A program made the translations under genes and the position numbers. The notes below the pieces were generated by a model. The model did no database searches. It was not told the origin of the DNA and saw only the letters and a list, made by a program, of their open reading frames with translations. A stretch of DNA of 64,000 nt from Tessaracoccus sp. MC1865 (GTDB lineage: Bacteria > Actinomycetota > Actinomycetes > Propionibacteriales > Propionibacteriaceae), in the NCBI RefSeq assembly GCF_017815535.1, contig NZ_CP072596.1, positions 2,139,614 through 2,203,613 on the forward strand, written 5' to 3'. Within the stretch, counting starts at the first letter, position 1. Every line of letters starts with the position of its first letter. Positions 28,484 to 36,929 of the stretch are shown here, one piece after another.

Positions 28484-29340
28484 TCCCCTGGGCCCCGATC
28501 CAGCCGGACATCCCCCTGAGCGATCTCTGGGGCCGGAGCTGCTTCGCGGACGCCGCCGACGGCAGGGCGATCCTCATGACCATCTCCCTCCCACCGGCGC
28601 CACCGGCGCACGCGCGCCGGGTCGACCCCACGACCCCCCGTCGTCGCGACGAACGAATCTGGGTGAGAACGCACGCCAGCTTCGGCCTCCCCCGCCAGCG
28701 CGATGAGCTGCTGCCCGACTACCTGCCCGTCGCGGGGGTGTGCATCCCGCGCGGCCTGGTGCCTCGTCGGATCGTCGCGGTGCCCGCCCCGGACTGGCCG
28801 CTGCGCGGAGCCCCGCGGATCCCCATCCCGGACGGCGCGGCGCTCCCCTTCAAGGAACTGGTGCGCCACGGCCCACCCGCCTCAGCCCGGCTGCAGGGCG
28901 CGCTGGCGATGGCCGACGATGTCAAGACCACCTTCGGCCGCATGCTCATGGACGTGGCCTACCGCATCGAGCAGGCGGCGCTCTTCGATCCCGCCGTCCC
29001 TACCACCCGGTCCTTCGACAACGCCCTGGCCGTGTGGGACGAGCTCGACGCCACATCGGCCAGCGAGGACGACGTGGTACGCCTCGCGGGCACCCTCAAG
29101 CTGGCATTCCAGACCGCCCGCGCCCATGCCGAGACGGTGGGCATCGACCACCTCCCGGCCACCGCCAAGGCGGATGCCCGCCGGGCAGCAAGCGCGGCGC
29201 GGCTGGCCGCCGGAGCGAAGACCGACGGCGAACGCGCCGCCGCGCAGGGGCAGGTCGTGCGGATCCTGCGCTCGCTCGCGCTCTACTACCTGCCAGACCC
29301 GGAGCACGTGCCGCGCCAACTCACGCAGGGCCGATCATGA
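28480..29340 (+). CDS. Paralogue family member 2, soluble protein of unknown function
   Basis: Product of 286 residues, without membrane helices. The N-terminal part (1-140) is Pro- and Arg-rich and not similar to the other members. The C-terminal domain (about 147-281) matches them, with YRIEQAALFD (161-170), HAETVGIDHLP (216-226) and LALYYLP (266-272) followed by EHVPRQL. Translation is coupled to member 1 by ATGA overlap. It shows the same low-gap spacing and codon use as its neighbours, so it appears functional. The function is unknown. Confidence 0.7.
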   Translation: MIPWAPIQPDIPLSDLWGRSCFADAADGRAILMTISLPPAPPAHARRVDPTTPRRRDERIWVRTHASFGLPRQRDELLPDYLPVAGVCIPRGLVPRRIVAVPAPDWPLRGAPRIPIPDGAALPFKELVRHGPPASARLQGALAMADDVKTTFGRMLMDVAYRIEQAALFDPAVPTTRSFDNALAVWDELDATSASEDDVVRLAGTLKLAFQTARAHAETVGIDHLPATAKADARRAASAARLAAGAKTDGERAAAQGQVVRILRSLALYYLPDPEHVPRQLTQGRS

Positions 29341-29387
29341 ACCCGCCCGTCCCGTCCTGGCTCCCCTGAGCAGACCCGCGCTGGAGC

Positions 29388-29393
29388 TACCCT
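29388..29393 (+). promoter_or_regulatory. -10 element, leaderless start of third paralogue
   Basis: TACCCT ends six bases before the ATG at 29400. It abuts an alternative GTG at 29394, which could not be the first codon of a transcript starting 6-7 bases downstream, so the ATG is preferred. Confidence 0.55.
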
Positions 29394-29399
29394 GTGCGC

Positions 29400-30446
29400 A
29401 TGCCCCGCGACCCCGACGACCGCTGGCGGCCCCTAACCCTCGGCACCAGGTTGGGGGATCTGGTGGGCACGTCGCTGGTGGTCGCCGACGGGCTGAGGTT
29501 CGGCGACGCGGTCGCGGTCTCGGTGAAGGCAGCTTCGGGCACTGACGTCGCAGTGACCTACGCCTTCCTCGACGGTGAGGCGCTACCGCGCACCACCACC
29601 GCCGGCTCCGACGAGACGGTGGCCGACGCCCTCATGAGGGTCCTGGACTTCTCCGGTCGGGTGGCGGTCGCGGTCGCTGGCGTGCGGTGGGCGTCCCGGG
29701 TGCCACGGGCCCCCACGCCGCTGGGACTCGCGGTTCTCCTCGTCCCGATCATCATCACTTCGGCCGTTGCGTGGCTGGGGGCCGGAACGGGCGGGGCCGC
29801 TCTGGTCGCCGGGTTGCTCGGTGGGGTCTGGGCTGTTGCCTGGGGCCTCAAGCAACGGCAGGTCACTCGCACGGCCATCGAGGACTCCAGCCGCGCCGGC
29901 GTGCTGTCAGCGGAGGCATCCCACGCCGCGTTGTCGCGCGCGCTGAACGCAACCCGTCCCCAGAGCATCACCGGCCGCCCCGATCCTTCGGCGCTGCCCC
30001 GGGTGCGGGAGCTCAAGTCGGAATACGGGAAACTCCTCTCCGACGTCGTCTACCGCATCGAGAACTCCTCCCTGTTCGACAACTCCGTCCCCCTCACCAG
30101 GGAGTTTCAGCTCCTGATGATGCGCTGGGACGACGAGCATGCTCTGCTCGACGACGACGAACGCGCCACCCTGGCCCGACGGCTAGAACTGGCGTTCCAC
30201 GCCGCACGCCGGCACGCGGAGACGGTGGGGCTGAGCCATCTGCCCCGCACGGCCCGTGCTGACGCGGCCCGTGCGGCCAAGGCAGCGAGACTCTCCCAGC
30301 GCGCGGCCACTCCAGGCGAGAGAGAGGCTGCCCTCAGCCGAGCGAGCCACCTCCTCGGCGGGCTGGCCCTGTACTACCTGCCGAGCCCTCGTGAGGTGCC
30401 CAGGATGTTGGAGCGGTCGGGCGACCCTGACGGGCCCATCGCGTGA
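29400..30446 (+). CDS. Paralogue family member 3, membrane protein of unknown function
   Basis: Product of 348 residues with the same layout as member 1. It has a soluble N-terminus (with LTLGTRLGDLVGTSLVVADG at 13-32, similar to member 1), two membrane helices (about 108-126 and 129-149), a linker and the shared domain (about 205-337). Landmarks are YRIENSSLFD (218-227), HAETVGLSHLP (272-282), LALYYLP (322-328) and REVPRML. Members 1 and 3 are thus the membrane-anchored forms, and members 2 and 4 the soluble forms. No catalytic motif is visible. The function is unknown. Confidence 0.7.
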   Translation: MPRDPDDRWRPLTLGTRLGDLVGTSLVVADGLRFGDAVAVSVKAASGTDVAVTYAFLDGEALPRTTTAGSDETVADALMRVLDFSGRVAVAVAGVRWASRVPRAPTPLGLAVLLVPIIITSAVAWLGAGTGGAALVAGLLGGVWAVAWGLKQRQVTRTAIEDSSRAGVLSAEASHAALSRALNATRPQSITGRPDPSALPRVRELKSEYGKLLSDVVYRIENSSLFDNSVPLTREFQLLMMRWDDEHALLDDDERATLARRLELAFHAARRHAETVGLSHLPRTARADAARAAKAARLSQRAATPGEREAALSRASHLLGGLALYYLPSPREVPRMLERSGDPDGPIA

Positions 30447-30540
30447 CCTGCCCCTCATGACCTGCGCCGTCGACAGCCCAGGGTGGCCGGCGGTTTTTGG
30501 GCGAACCCGCTCGATCATCACGCGGGCTAAGGTTGAATGC

Positions 30541-30546
30541 TAAACT
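30541..30546 (+). promoter_or_regulatory. -10 element, leaderless start of GST-like gene
   Basis: TAAACT is followed by six bases and the ATG at 30553, with no ribosome-binding site between. Confidence 0.6.
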
Positions 30547-30552
30547 ATCCTC

Positions 30553-31509
30553 ATGACCGAACACGAAGAGCATTCCAAGGCAGGTGTGTACTCCACCAAG
30601 GGCCGTGAATTCAGCCGCGACACCCGCTACATCGAGACCCGGATCGTCGCCGAGCCCCGTGAGGGCACCGACGACTACCCCGTCGTGCCGAACCGCTACC
30701 GCCTGATCGCCGCCTACGCGTGCCCCTGGGCCAACCGCGCCATCATCGTGCGGGAGCTGCTGGGCCTCGAGGACGTCATCTCGATGGGGAATCCCGGCCC
30801 CACCCACGACGCGGATTCCTGGACGTTCGACCTGGACCCCGACGGCGTCGACCCGGTGCTGGGCATCGCCAAGCTCAAGGAGGCCTACGAGAAGCGCTTC
30901 CCCGGCTATCCGCGCGGCATCACCGTGCCCGCCATCGTGGACGAGACCACCGGGGAGGTGGTGACCAACAACTTCCCGCAGATCACCGAGGACCTCTACT
31001 TCGAGTGGAAGCAGTTCCACAAGGAGGGAGCCCCCAACCTCTGGCCGGACGACGTCCGCGAGGAGATGGAGGAGGTCATGCAGCGCGTCTACACCGAGGT
31101 CAACAACGGCGTGTACCGGTGCGGCTTCGCGGGCTCACAGGAGGCCTACGACGCGGCCTACGACGGGCTCTGGACGGCCATGGACTGGCTCGAGGAGCGC
31201 CTCGGCAGCCGCCGGTACCTCATGGGCGACCACATCACCGAGGCCGACGTGCGCCTCTTCACCACCCTGGTGCGCTTCGATGCTGTCTACCACGGCCACT
31301 TCAAGACCAACCGCAACAAGCTCAGCGAGATGCCAAACCTGTGGGGTTACGCCCGCGACCTGTTCCAGACGCCCGGCTTCGGCAACAACGTGAAGTTCGA
31401 CCAGATCAAGGACCACTACTACATCGTCCACACGGACCTCAACCCCCTGGGCATCGTGCCGAAGGGCCCGGACCTGAGCGGCTGGGACACCCCGCACGGC
31501 CGGGGCTGA
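30553..31509 (+). CDS. Glutathionyl-hydroquinone reductase-like protein (GST Xi/ECM4 type)
   Basis: Product of 318 residues matching the family that reduces glutathionyl-hydroquinones. The thioredoxin-like domain holds the catalytic Cys in ACPWANR (about residues 56-62), and FPGYPRGITVPAIVDETTG and VTNNFPQITEDL follow. The C-terminal helical domain (about 150-310) has the ITEADVRLFTTLVRFDAVY region. Actinobacteria mostly use mycothiol, so the thiol partner may differ from glutathione (inference). It lies between members 3 and 4 of the paralogue family, each with its own leaderless promoter. Confidence 0.85.
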   Translation: MTEHEEHSKAGVYSTKGREFSRDTRYIETRIVAEPREGTDDYPVVPNRYRLIAAYACPWANRAIIVRELLGLEDVISMGNPGPTHDADSWTFDLDPDGVDPVLGIAKLKEAYEKRFPGYPRGITVPAIVDETTGEVVTNNFPQITEDLYFEWKQFHKEGAPNLWPDDVREEMEEVMQRVYTEVNNGVYRCGFAGSQEAYDAAYDGLWTAMDWLEERLGSRRYLMGDHITEADVRLFTTLVRFDAVYHGHFKTNRNKLSEMPNLWGYARDLFQTPGFGNNVKFDQIKDHYYIVHTDLNPLGIVPKGPDLSGWDTPHGRG

Positions 31510-31515
31510 CCCAAG

Positions 31516-31521
31516 TAGACT
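31516..31521 (+). promoter_or_regulatory. -10 element, leaderless start of fourth paralogue
   Basis: TAGACT, six bases after the GST-like stop, is followed by seven bases and GTG 31529 (ATG 31532 is next in frame). This promoter separates the fourth gene from read-through of the third. Confidence 0.6.
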
Positions 31522-31528
31522 TAAACGC

Positions 31529-32074
31529 GTGATGACAAGCAACGATGCGGTGCGCCGTCCCGACGGCCGCCGGCGGCTCGCCGAGTGGTTCGCAGCCGTC
31601 GTCGCATCCAGGGCCGGGGCCCCGGGTGCGGCCACCGGCCCGTCGGCGCGCGTGCAGTCCGTCAAGGAGGAGTTCGCAGCACTCCGCTCCAACCTCATCT
31701 ACCGCATCGAACACGCCGCCCTGTTCGACGACGCGGCGTTGCTGACCCGCGAGTTCCACCTGGCGCTGAGGCGCTGGGAGGAAGCGCAGGGCAGCGACGA
31801 CGACGAATTGCTGCAGCGCGCCGCGTCGGAGGTGGAGTTCTCGTTCCGCACGGCGAGGTCGCACGCGGAGACCGTCGGGCTCACGCACCTGCCGGCCGGC
31901 TCCCGCGCCAAGGCAGACCGCGCGATCCGGGCAGCGCGCCTGGCAGAGCGCGCGACCACCGAGCAGGAGCGCGAGGAGGCCGTCGCCCACGTGGCCGGCC
32001 TGCTCGACGCTCTGTCGCTGTACTACCTGCCGTCGCCCACCGAGGTGCCCCACCTGCTGGGTACCGCCCGCTGA
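31529..32074 (+). CDS. Paralogue family member 4, short soluble form
   Basis: Product of 181 residues (180 if ATG 31532 is used). It is the minimal member: a short Arg-rich N-terminus (1-44) and then only the shared domain (about 45-177). Landmarks are YRIEHAALFD (58-67), HAETVGLTHLP (112-122), LSLYYLP (162-168) and TEVPHLL. No membrane helix or signal peptide is seen. Because nothing else is attached, this protein is the best one for defining the domain. It is convergent with the uracil-DNA glycosylase gene. The function is unknown. Confidence 0.72.
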   Translation: MMTSNDAVRRPDGRRRLAEWFAAVVASRAGAPGAATGPSARVQSVKEEFAALRSNLIYRIEHAALFDDAALLTREFHLALRRWEEAQGSDDDELLQRAASEVEFSFRTARSHAETVGLTHLPAGSRAKADRAIRAARLAERATTEQEREEAVAHVAGLLDALSLYYLPSPTEVPHLLGTAR

Positions 32075-32111
32075 CCCGGACCCGCACGGCCCCACCGGAG
32101 GGTCGGCGGGC

Positions 32112-32939
32112 TCACAGGCTCCGCAGCACCGCGTCCAGCATCTCCTCGGTGAGCCTGCCCGTGAACGTGTTCTGCTGGCTCACGTGGTAGCAGCCCACCA
32201 GCGCCACCTCCCGCCCGTCCGGAGTGCGGAGCGGGGCGCGGGCCCCGTGCCCGAACCTGGGTTTGGGTTTCGGCACCTCCCACCCGGCGTGCCGCACGGC
32301 AGCCAGCGTGGCGTCCCACCCGATGCCGCCCAGGCACATGATGGAGCGCACATGCGGGGCGGAGATCCCCAGATCCGCATCGAGCCACGGCGCACAGGTC
32401 CGCTTCTCCTCGGTGGTCGGCTTGTTCTGCGGCGGAGCGCACCGCACCGTCGCCACGATCCGCACCCCGATCAGTTCCAACCCGTCGCCGGCGTGCTGCG
32501 AGGTGGGCTGCGTCGCCATGCCGGCCCGGTACAGCGCGGCGTAGAGCCAGTCCCCCGACCGGTCGCCGGTGAAGTTGCGCCCCGTCCGGTTCGCGCCGTT
32601 GGCCGCCGGCGCCAAGCCGACGATCAGGACCGGGGCGTCGGTGGGCCCCAGCGCCGGAGCGGGGCGACCCCAGTACGGCTGGTCCGCGAACGACGCCCGC
32701 TTCTGCACCGCCACCAGCTCGCGCCACTCAACGAGGCGTGGACAGGCGCGGCACACCGAGACCCGCGCGTCCAACTCCTCCGGCGCAATGCCGCGCGCCA
32801 GCCGGGCGACATCGTCGGGGGTATGGGCCACGGGCGTCGACGGCGTGGCCGGGTCGCCGGGCCAGCCGGTGCCCGGCGGCACCGGGGAGGCGAACAACTG
32901 CCCGGTGATCGGGTGCGGCAGCTCAGGCGACGGGTGCAT
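32112..32939 (-). CDS. Family 5 (UDGb-type) uracil-DNA glycosylase
   Basis: Excises uracil, and in related enzymes hypoxanthine, from DNA. The 275-residue product has an iron-sulfur cluster pattern: CRACP (C43 and C46) early, then RCAPPQNKP and TCAPW (C residues near 170 and 186). The active-site segment is [19 protein letters not shown] (about 108-126), in which family 5 enzymes lack the usual catalytic Asp. Its ATG lies six bases after a TAGAGT -10, so the message is leaderless. It is divergent from the malic enzyme. Confidence 0.9.
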   Translation of the reverse strand: MHPSPELPHPITGQLFASPVPPGTGWPGDPATPSTPVAHTPDDVARLARGIAPEELDARVSVCRACPRLVEWRELVAVQKRASFADQPYWGRPAPALGPTDAPVLIVGLAPAANGANRTGRNFTGDRSGDWLYAALYRAGMATQPTSQHAGDGLELIGVRIVATVRCAPPQNKPTTEEKRTCAPWLDADLGISAPHVRSIMCLGGIGWDATLAAVRHAGWEVPKPKPRFGHGARAPLRTPDGREVALVGCYHVSQQNTFTGRLTEEMLDAVLRSL

Positions 32940-33003
32940 GGGGCGACTCTAGTTCGGTCCTGCAGGCCGCACGCCGCAACGTCGTCACCATTAGGGTGGG
33001 CGT
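32940..33003. promoter_or_regulatory. Back-to-back leaderless promoters, udg and malic enzyme
   Basis: In 64 bases there is TAGAGT (32946-32951, minus strand) six bases from the glycosylase ATG and TAGGGT (32992-32997, plus strand) six bases from the malic enzyme ATG. The upstream parts of the two promoters overlap. Confidence 0.6.
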
Positions 33004-34719
33004 ATGCCCAAGCGCCAATACGAGTCCCTCCCCGGCAGCCACGGATCCCGCGTCCGCATCAAGGCCCGCGGCGGGGCGGTACTGCGCGATCCGCGGATCA
33101 ACCGGGGCACGGCATTCACCCACGATGAGCGGGAGAAGCTCGGCCTGACCGGCCTGCTGCCCAGCCACGTGACGCCACTCGAGGCCCAGCTGCACCGCTC
33201 CTACATGCGCTTCAAGAACGCGACCACCCCCCTGTCGAAGTTCTCGTATCTCCAGGGCCTGCGGGAGCGCAATTCCGTGCTGTTCTACCGGCTCCTCAGC
33301 GAACACCTGGAAGAGGTGATGCCGGTGGTCTACACCCCCACCATCGGCGAGGCGATCAAGGAGTTCAGCTTCTGGTTCCAGACCATGGACGGCGTCTTCC
33401 TATCGATCGACCGACCGGAGCTGGTGGAGGCCTCCCTCCGCGCCACGGAACTGGGCGGCGACGACGTCGACATCCTCATCGTGACGGACTCCGAGGGCAT
33501 CCTCGGCATCGGCGACCAGGGTGTGGGCGGCATCCAGATCTGCAACGGCAAGAAGTCGCTGTACACGGCCGCCGCGGGCATCGACCCCGACCGGATGCTC
33601 TCGGTGGTCCTCGACGTGGGCACGGACAACCTCAAGCTGCTCAACGACGAGTTGTACCTGGGCGAGCGGCACGCGCGCGTTCGTGGTGAGCGCTACGACG
33701 CCTTCGTCGCCTCGTTCGTCGCGGCGGCCCAGACCGTCTTCCCCAACGCCATGATCCACTGGGAGGATTTCGGCGCCAGCAACGCCCACCGTCTCCTGGA
33801 CGCCTACCGCGGCGACATCTGCACCTTCAACGACGACATCCAGGGCACCGCGGCCGTCGTGGCGAGCGCGATCCTGGCGGGCGTCCAGGCCAAGCGGGAG
33901 AAGCTCGGCCAGCAGCGCTTCGTCATCCACGGCGGCGGCACGGCAGGCGTCGGGATCGCCGACCTGCTCGTCGACCTGCTCGTCAAGGAGGGGCTCACCG
34001 GGGACGAGGCACGCAGGCTGTTCTGGGTGACCAGCAGCCGCGGTCTCGTCACGGACGACGCCACCCAGCGCTTCCGCGACTTCCAGCGCCCGTACGCGAG
34101 GGGCATCGGCGAACTGGGTGAGTGGGACCTCAACCACCCCGGTCTCTACAAGCTGGCCGACATCGTGCGCAACGTGCACCCCACCGTCCTGATCGGCACC
34201 TCGGGGCAGCCTGATTCCTTCTCCGAGGACATCATCCGCGACATGGCCGCCCACGTGGAGCGCCCGCTCATCCTGCCGCTGTCCAACCCCACGACGCTCG
34301 CCGAGGCCCTCCCGGAGAACTTGTTGGAGTGGACACACGGCCGGGCCCTCATCGCCACCGGCTCACCCTTCCAGCCGGTGCTCCGCGACGAGACGACCTA
34401 CACCATCGCGCAGGCGAACAACGCCTTGGTGTTCCCCGGCCTGGGCCTGGGCGTCGCGGTCTGCAACGCGGAACGGGTGACCGACTCGATGATCGCGGCC
34501 TCGGCGGAGGCCGTGGCCTCGCTGGCAGAGGCCCGGCGACCCGGGCAGTCGCTGCTGCCCAGCATCAACGACCTGCGGCGCGTCTCCGCGACGGTGGCCA
34601 TCGCCGTCGCGAAGGCTGCGGAGGCCGACGGTGTGGCTAGGACGCCGCTCACCAACCCGGTGGAGCAGGTGTTCGAGTCCATGTGGATGCCGAACTACCC
34701 GGAGCTGGTCTTCGACTGA
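33004..34719 (+). CDS. maeA: NAD-dependent malic enzyme (large, MaeA type)
   Basis: Oxidatively decarboxylates malate to pyruvate. At 571 residues it belongs to the long, Escherichia coli MaeA-like class. YTPTIGEA (about residue 111) carries the catalytic Tyr, FNDDIQGTAAVV (about 276) provides the metal-binding Asp, and HGGGTAGVGIADLL (about 308) is the nucleotide-binding loop. NAD is preferred in this class, but the sequence does not settle NAD versus NADP. It is a single gene that ends convergent with gltX after 48 bases. The start is leaderless (see promoter at 32992). Confidence 0.9.
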   Translation: MPKRQYESLPGSHGSRVRIKARGGAVLRDPRINRGTAFTHDEREKLGLTGLLPSHVTPLEAQLHRSYMRFKNATTPLSKFSYLQGLRERNSVLFYRLLSEHLEEVMPVVYTPTIGEAIKEFSFWFQTMDGVFLSIDRPELVEASLRATELGGDDVDILIVTDSEGILGIGDQGVGGIQICNGKKSLYTAAAGIDPDRMLSVVLDVGTDNLKLLNDELYLGERHARVRGERYDAFVASFVAAAQTVFPNAMIHWEDFGASNAHRLLDAYRGDICTFNDDIQGTAAVVASAILAGVQAKREKLGQQRFVIHGGGTAGVGIADLLVDLLVKEGLTGDEARRLFWVTSSRGLVTDDATQRFRDFQRPYARGIGELGEWDLNHPGLYKLADIVRNVHPTVLIGTSGQPDSFSEDIIRDMAAHVERPLILPLSNPTTLAEALPENLLEWTHGRALIATGSPFQPVLRDETTYTIAQANNALVFPGLGLGVAVCNAERVTDSMIAASAEAVASLAEARRPGQSLLPSINDLRRVSATVAIAVAKAAEADGVARTPLTNPVEQVFESMWMPNYPELVFD

Positions 34720-34767
34720 CCTTTCCTCCCGCCTCGGCGTGGACGGACCACTGACCAATGCGGAGGA

Positions 34768-36225
34768 TCAGAGAGTCGCGCGCAACGCCTTCAGGCGGGT
34801 GAGCGATGACTCGCGGCCCAGGATCTCCATCGATTCGAACAGCGGCGGCGACACCCGGCGGCCCGAGATCGCGACGCGGATCGGCGCGAAGGCGAACTTC
34901 GGCTTGATGCCCATGCCCTCAACGAGGCGCTCCTTCAGCGCCGCCTGGATGGAATCGGTGTCGAAGGGCACCTGCTCGGCCACCGCGATGGCGGCGTCCA
35001 GCACCTCGGCGGCGTTGTCCGCCAACGCGGCCGCAGCGTCGTCGTCGACGGTGAGTTCACCGTCGGCGATGAAGAGGTAGTCCAGCTGCGGCAGGGCGTC
35101 CTTCAGCAGCACGAGCCGTTCCTGGATGATCGGCACCGCCTTGCGCAGCACCTCCACCTGGTCGGCCGACGGCGTCCAGTTGGCCTCCTCGAACCTCATG
35201 ATCCGGTCTGCCAGTTCTTCGGCGGACAACGAACGGAGGTAGTGGCCGTTGAGCCAGTCGAGCTTCTTCAGGTCGAAGATGGGGCCGACAGGGTTCACCT
35301 TGGCCCAGTCGAACTCCTCGACGAACTGCTCGAAGGTCTTGACCTCCTGCTCGTCGTCGCCGGCGTAGCCCAGCAGCTGCAGGAAGTTGCGCACCGCCTC
35401 CGGGAGGTAGCCCTCCTCCTTGAACCACATGAGACGGGCGGCAGGGTTCTTCCGCTTGGAGATCTTCGACTTGTCCGTGTTGCGCAGCAGCGGCATGTGG
35501 GCGAACTGCGGCAGTTCCCAGCCCAACCACTGGTACAGCAGGACGTGCTTCGGCGTCGAGGAGATCCATTCCTCGCCGCGCACCACCGTGTTGATGCCCA
35601 TGAGGTGGTCGTCGACAACGACGGCCATGTGGTAGGTCGGGAAACCGTCGGCCTTCAGGATCACCTGGTCGTCGGGGCGGGGCGCCTTGACCTCGCCGCG
35701 CACGATGTCCTGGAACGTCAGCGGAACGTCGTCGGGGATGAGCATCCGCACGACGGGGGTCTCGGAGAAGCCGGCCAGCTGGGCGCGCTCGTCGCGGGTC
35801 ATCCCGTGGCACAGGCGGTCGTAGCCCGTGACCGAGGCCTTGGACTGCTCCTGCTCGCGGCGCAGTTCGGCGAGCCGCTCGGACGAGCACCAGCAGTAAT
35901 AGGCATGCCCGGCCTCGACCAGCTGCTCGACGAACGGCCGGTAGGTGGTCAGCCGCTCCGACTGGCGGTAGGGGCCGTGCTCGCCGCCGACGTGCGGGCC
36001 CTCGTCGGGCTGCAGGCCGAGCCAGGCAAGCGACTCGTAGATCTGGTCCTCAGAGCCCGCCACGAGGCGGGCCTGGTCCGTGTCCTCGATCCGCAGGACG
36101 AACTGTCCCCCCGTCTTGCGGGCCCAGGCCAGGTCGAACAGCGCCATGAAGGCGGTTCCGACGTGGGGGTCTCCGGTGGGCGAGGGGGCGACGCGGGTGC
36201 GGGCGGGGATCACTGTTTCGCTCAT
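34768..36225 (-). CDS. gltX: Glutamyl-tRNA synthetase
   Basis: Charges tRNA-Glu, and in organisms lacking GlnRS also tRNA-Gln. The 485-residue class I enzyme has the HIGH-type PHVGT (residues 20-24) within SPTGDPHVGTAF, and the KMSKS-type KISKRK near 255. No zinc-type Cys cluster was checked beyond CWC at about 113. TAGGCT ends nine bases before the ATG, so the leader is very short. It is divergent from a DUF4112 gene and lies 0.7 kb from glnS; the pair suggests a discriminating GluRS. Confidence 0.94.
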   Translation of the reverse strand: MSETVIPARTRVAPSPTGDPHVGTAFMALFDLAWARKTGGQFVLRIEDTDQARLVAGSEDQIYESLAWLGLQPDEGPHVGGEHGPYRQSERLTTYRPFVEQLVEAGHAYYCWCSSERLAELRREQEQSKASVTGYDRLCHGMTRDERAQLAGFSETPVVRMLIPDDVPLTFQDIVRGEVKAPRPDDQVILKADGFPTYHMAVVVDDHLMGINTVVRGEEWISSTPKHVLLYQWLGWELPQFAHMPLLRNTDKSKISKRKNPAARLMWFKEEGYLPEAVRNFLQLLGYAGDDEQEVKTFEQFVEEFDWAKVNPVGPIFDLKKLDWLNGHYLRSLSAEELADRIMRFEEANWTPSADQVEVLRKAVPIIQERLVLLKDALPQLDYLFIADGELTVDDDAAAALADNAAEVLDAAIAVAEQVPFDTDSIQAALKERLVEGMGIKPKFAFAPIRVAISGRRVSPPLFESMEILGRESSLTRLKALRATL

Positions 36226-36299
36226 AGTGGCCCCAGCCTATCGGGCCTCACCCGTGGGGCTACTGGTCTTGCCCCCCAACTCGCGCAACACTGGAGCGT

Positions 36300-36905
36300 A
36301 TGACTCAGGAACCGCCCCCCACGCCGGCCAGCGCCATCGAGCGCGCGCGCAAGGTGGCGGAGGAGGCGCTGTCCGGTTCAACCACAGACCCGAAGCTGAA
36401 GGCCGCCCGGGACAGGACGAAGCGGGACCTGGGCAACGTGCCGAAGGAATCGCCGGCAAAGCTGACCCGCGCCCTCTCGTACGTGCTCGACGACCTGGTC
36501 CAGGTGCCCGGTACCAAGATCCGCATCGGCGTGGACCCGGTGCTTTCTATCGTGCCGTGGGCCGGCACCGCCGTGGGAGCCGTGTTCGGCGGCAGCATCC
36601 TCGTCGACGCGATCCGGCTGCGTGCCCCCATCCCGGTCATCGGCCGCATGGCCTTCAACTCGCTGCTCGACTGGCTGCTCGGCATGATCCCGTTCGTCGG
36701 CGCCATCTTCGACGCGGCCTACCGCTCCAACAAGAAGAACCTCAAGCTCCTCAACGGAGCCATCGAGAACCGCGAGCTGGTCAAGCAGTCGTCCGTCCGG
36801 TACTGGATCGCGGTGGGGGCACTCGTGGCGGTGCTGCTGCTCGTCGTGATCACCATCCCCATCCTGCTGATCCTGGGGCTCGCAGACCTTGCCGCCGCGC
36901 GGTAG
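36300..36905 (+). CDS. DUF4112 membrane protein
   Basis: Product of 201 residues. A soluble N-terminal part (1-72) leads into the DUF4112 region RIGVDPVLSIVPWAGTAVGAVFG (about 76-98), NSLLDWLLGMIPFVGAIFDA and SNKKNLKLL. A last hydrophobic helix follows (VGALVAVLLLVVITIPILLILG, about 172-193). The function is unknown. It may start leaderless, as the box AACACT ends seven bases before the ATG, or use GGAG. It runs toward glnS with a 24-base gap containing the glnS promoter. Confidence 0.75.
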   Translation: MTQEPPPTPASAIERARKVAEEALSGSTTDPKLKAARDRTKRDLGNVPKESPAKLTRALSYVLDDLVQVPGTKIRIGVDPVLSIVPWAGTAVGAVFGGSILVDAIRLRAPIPVIGRMAFNSLLDWLLGMIPFVGAIFDAAYRSNKKNLKLLNGAIENRELVKQSSVRYWIAVGALVAVLLLVVITIPILLILGLADLAAAR

Positions 36906-36916
36906 CCGGAGCGTGC

Positions 36917-36922
36917 TAACTT
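36917..36922 (+). promoter_or_regulatory. -10 element, leaderless start of glnS
   Basis: TAACTT is followed by seven bases and the ATG at 36930. There is no ribosome-binding site between. Confidence 0.55.
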
Positions 36923-36929
36923 ACCCGTC

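Noticed and set aside
29337-29369. Ten-codon frame overlapping the stop of paralogue 2 (ATGA)
   Set aside because: Too short and Pro-rich; the overlap may be chance. It could be the remnant of a coupled gene, but nothing supports that.
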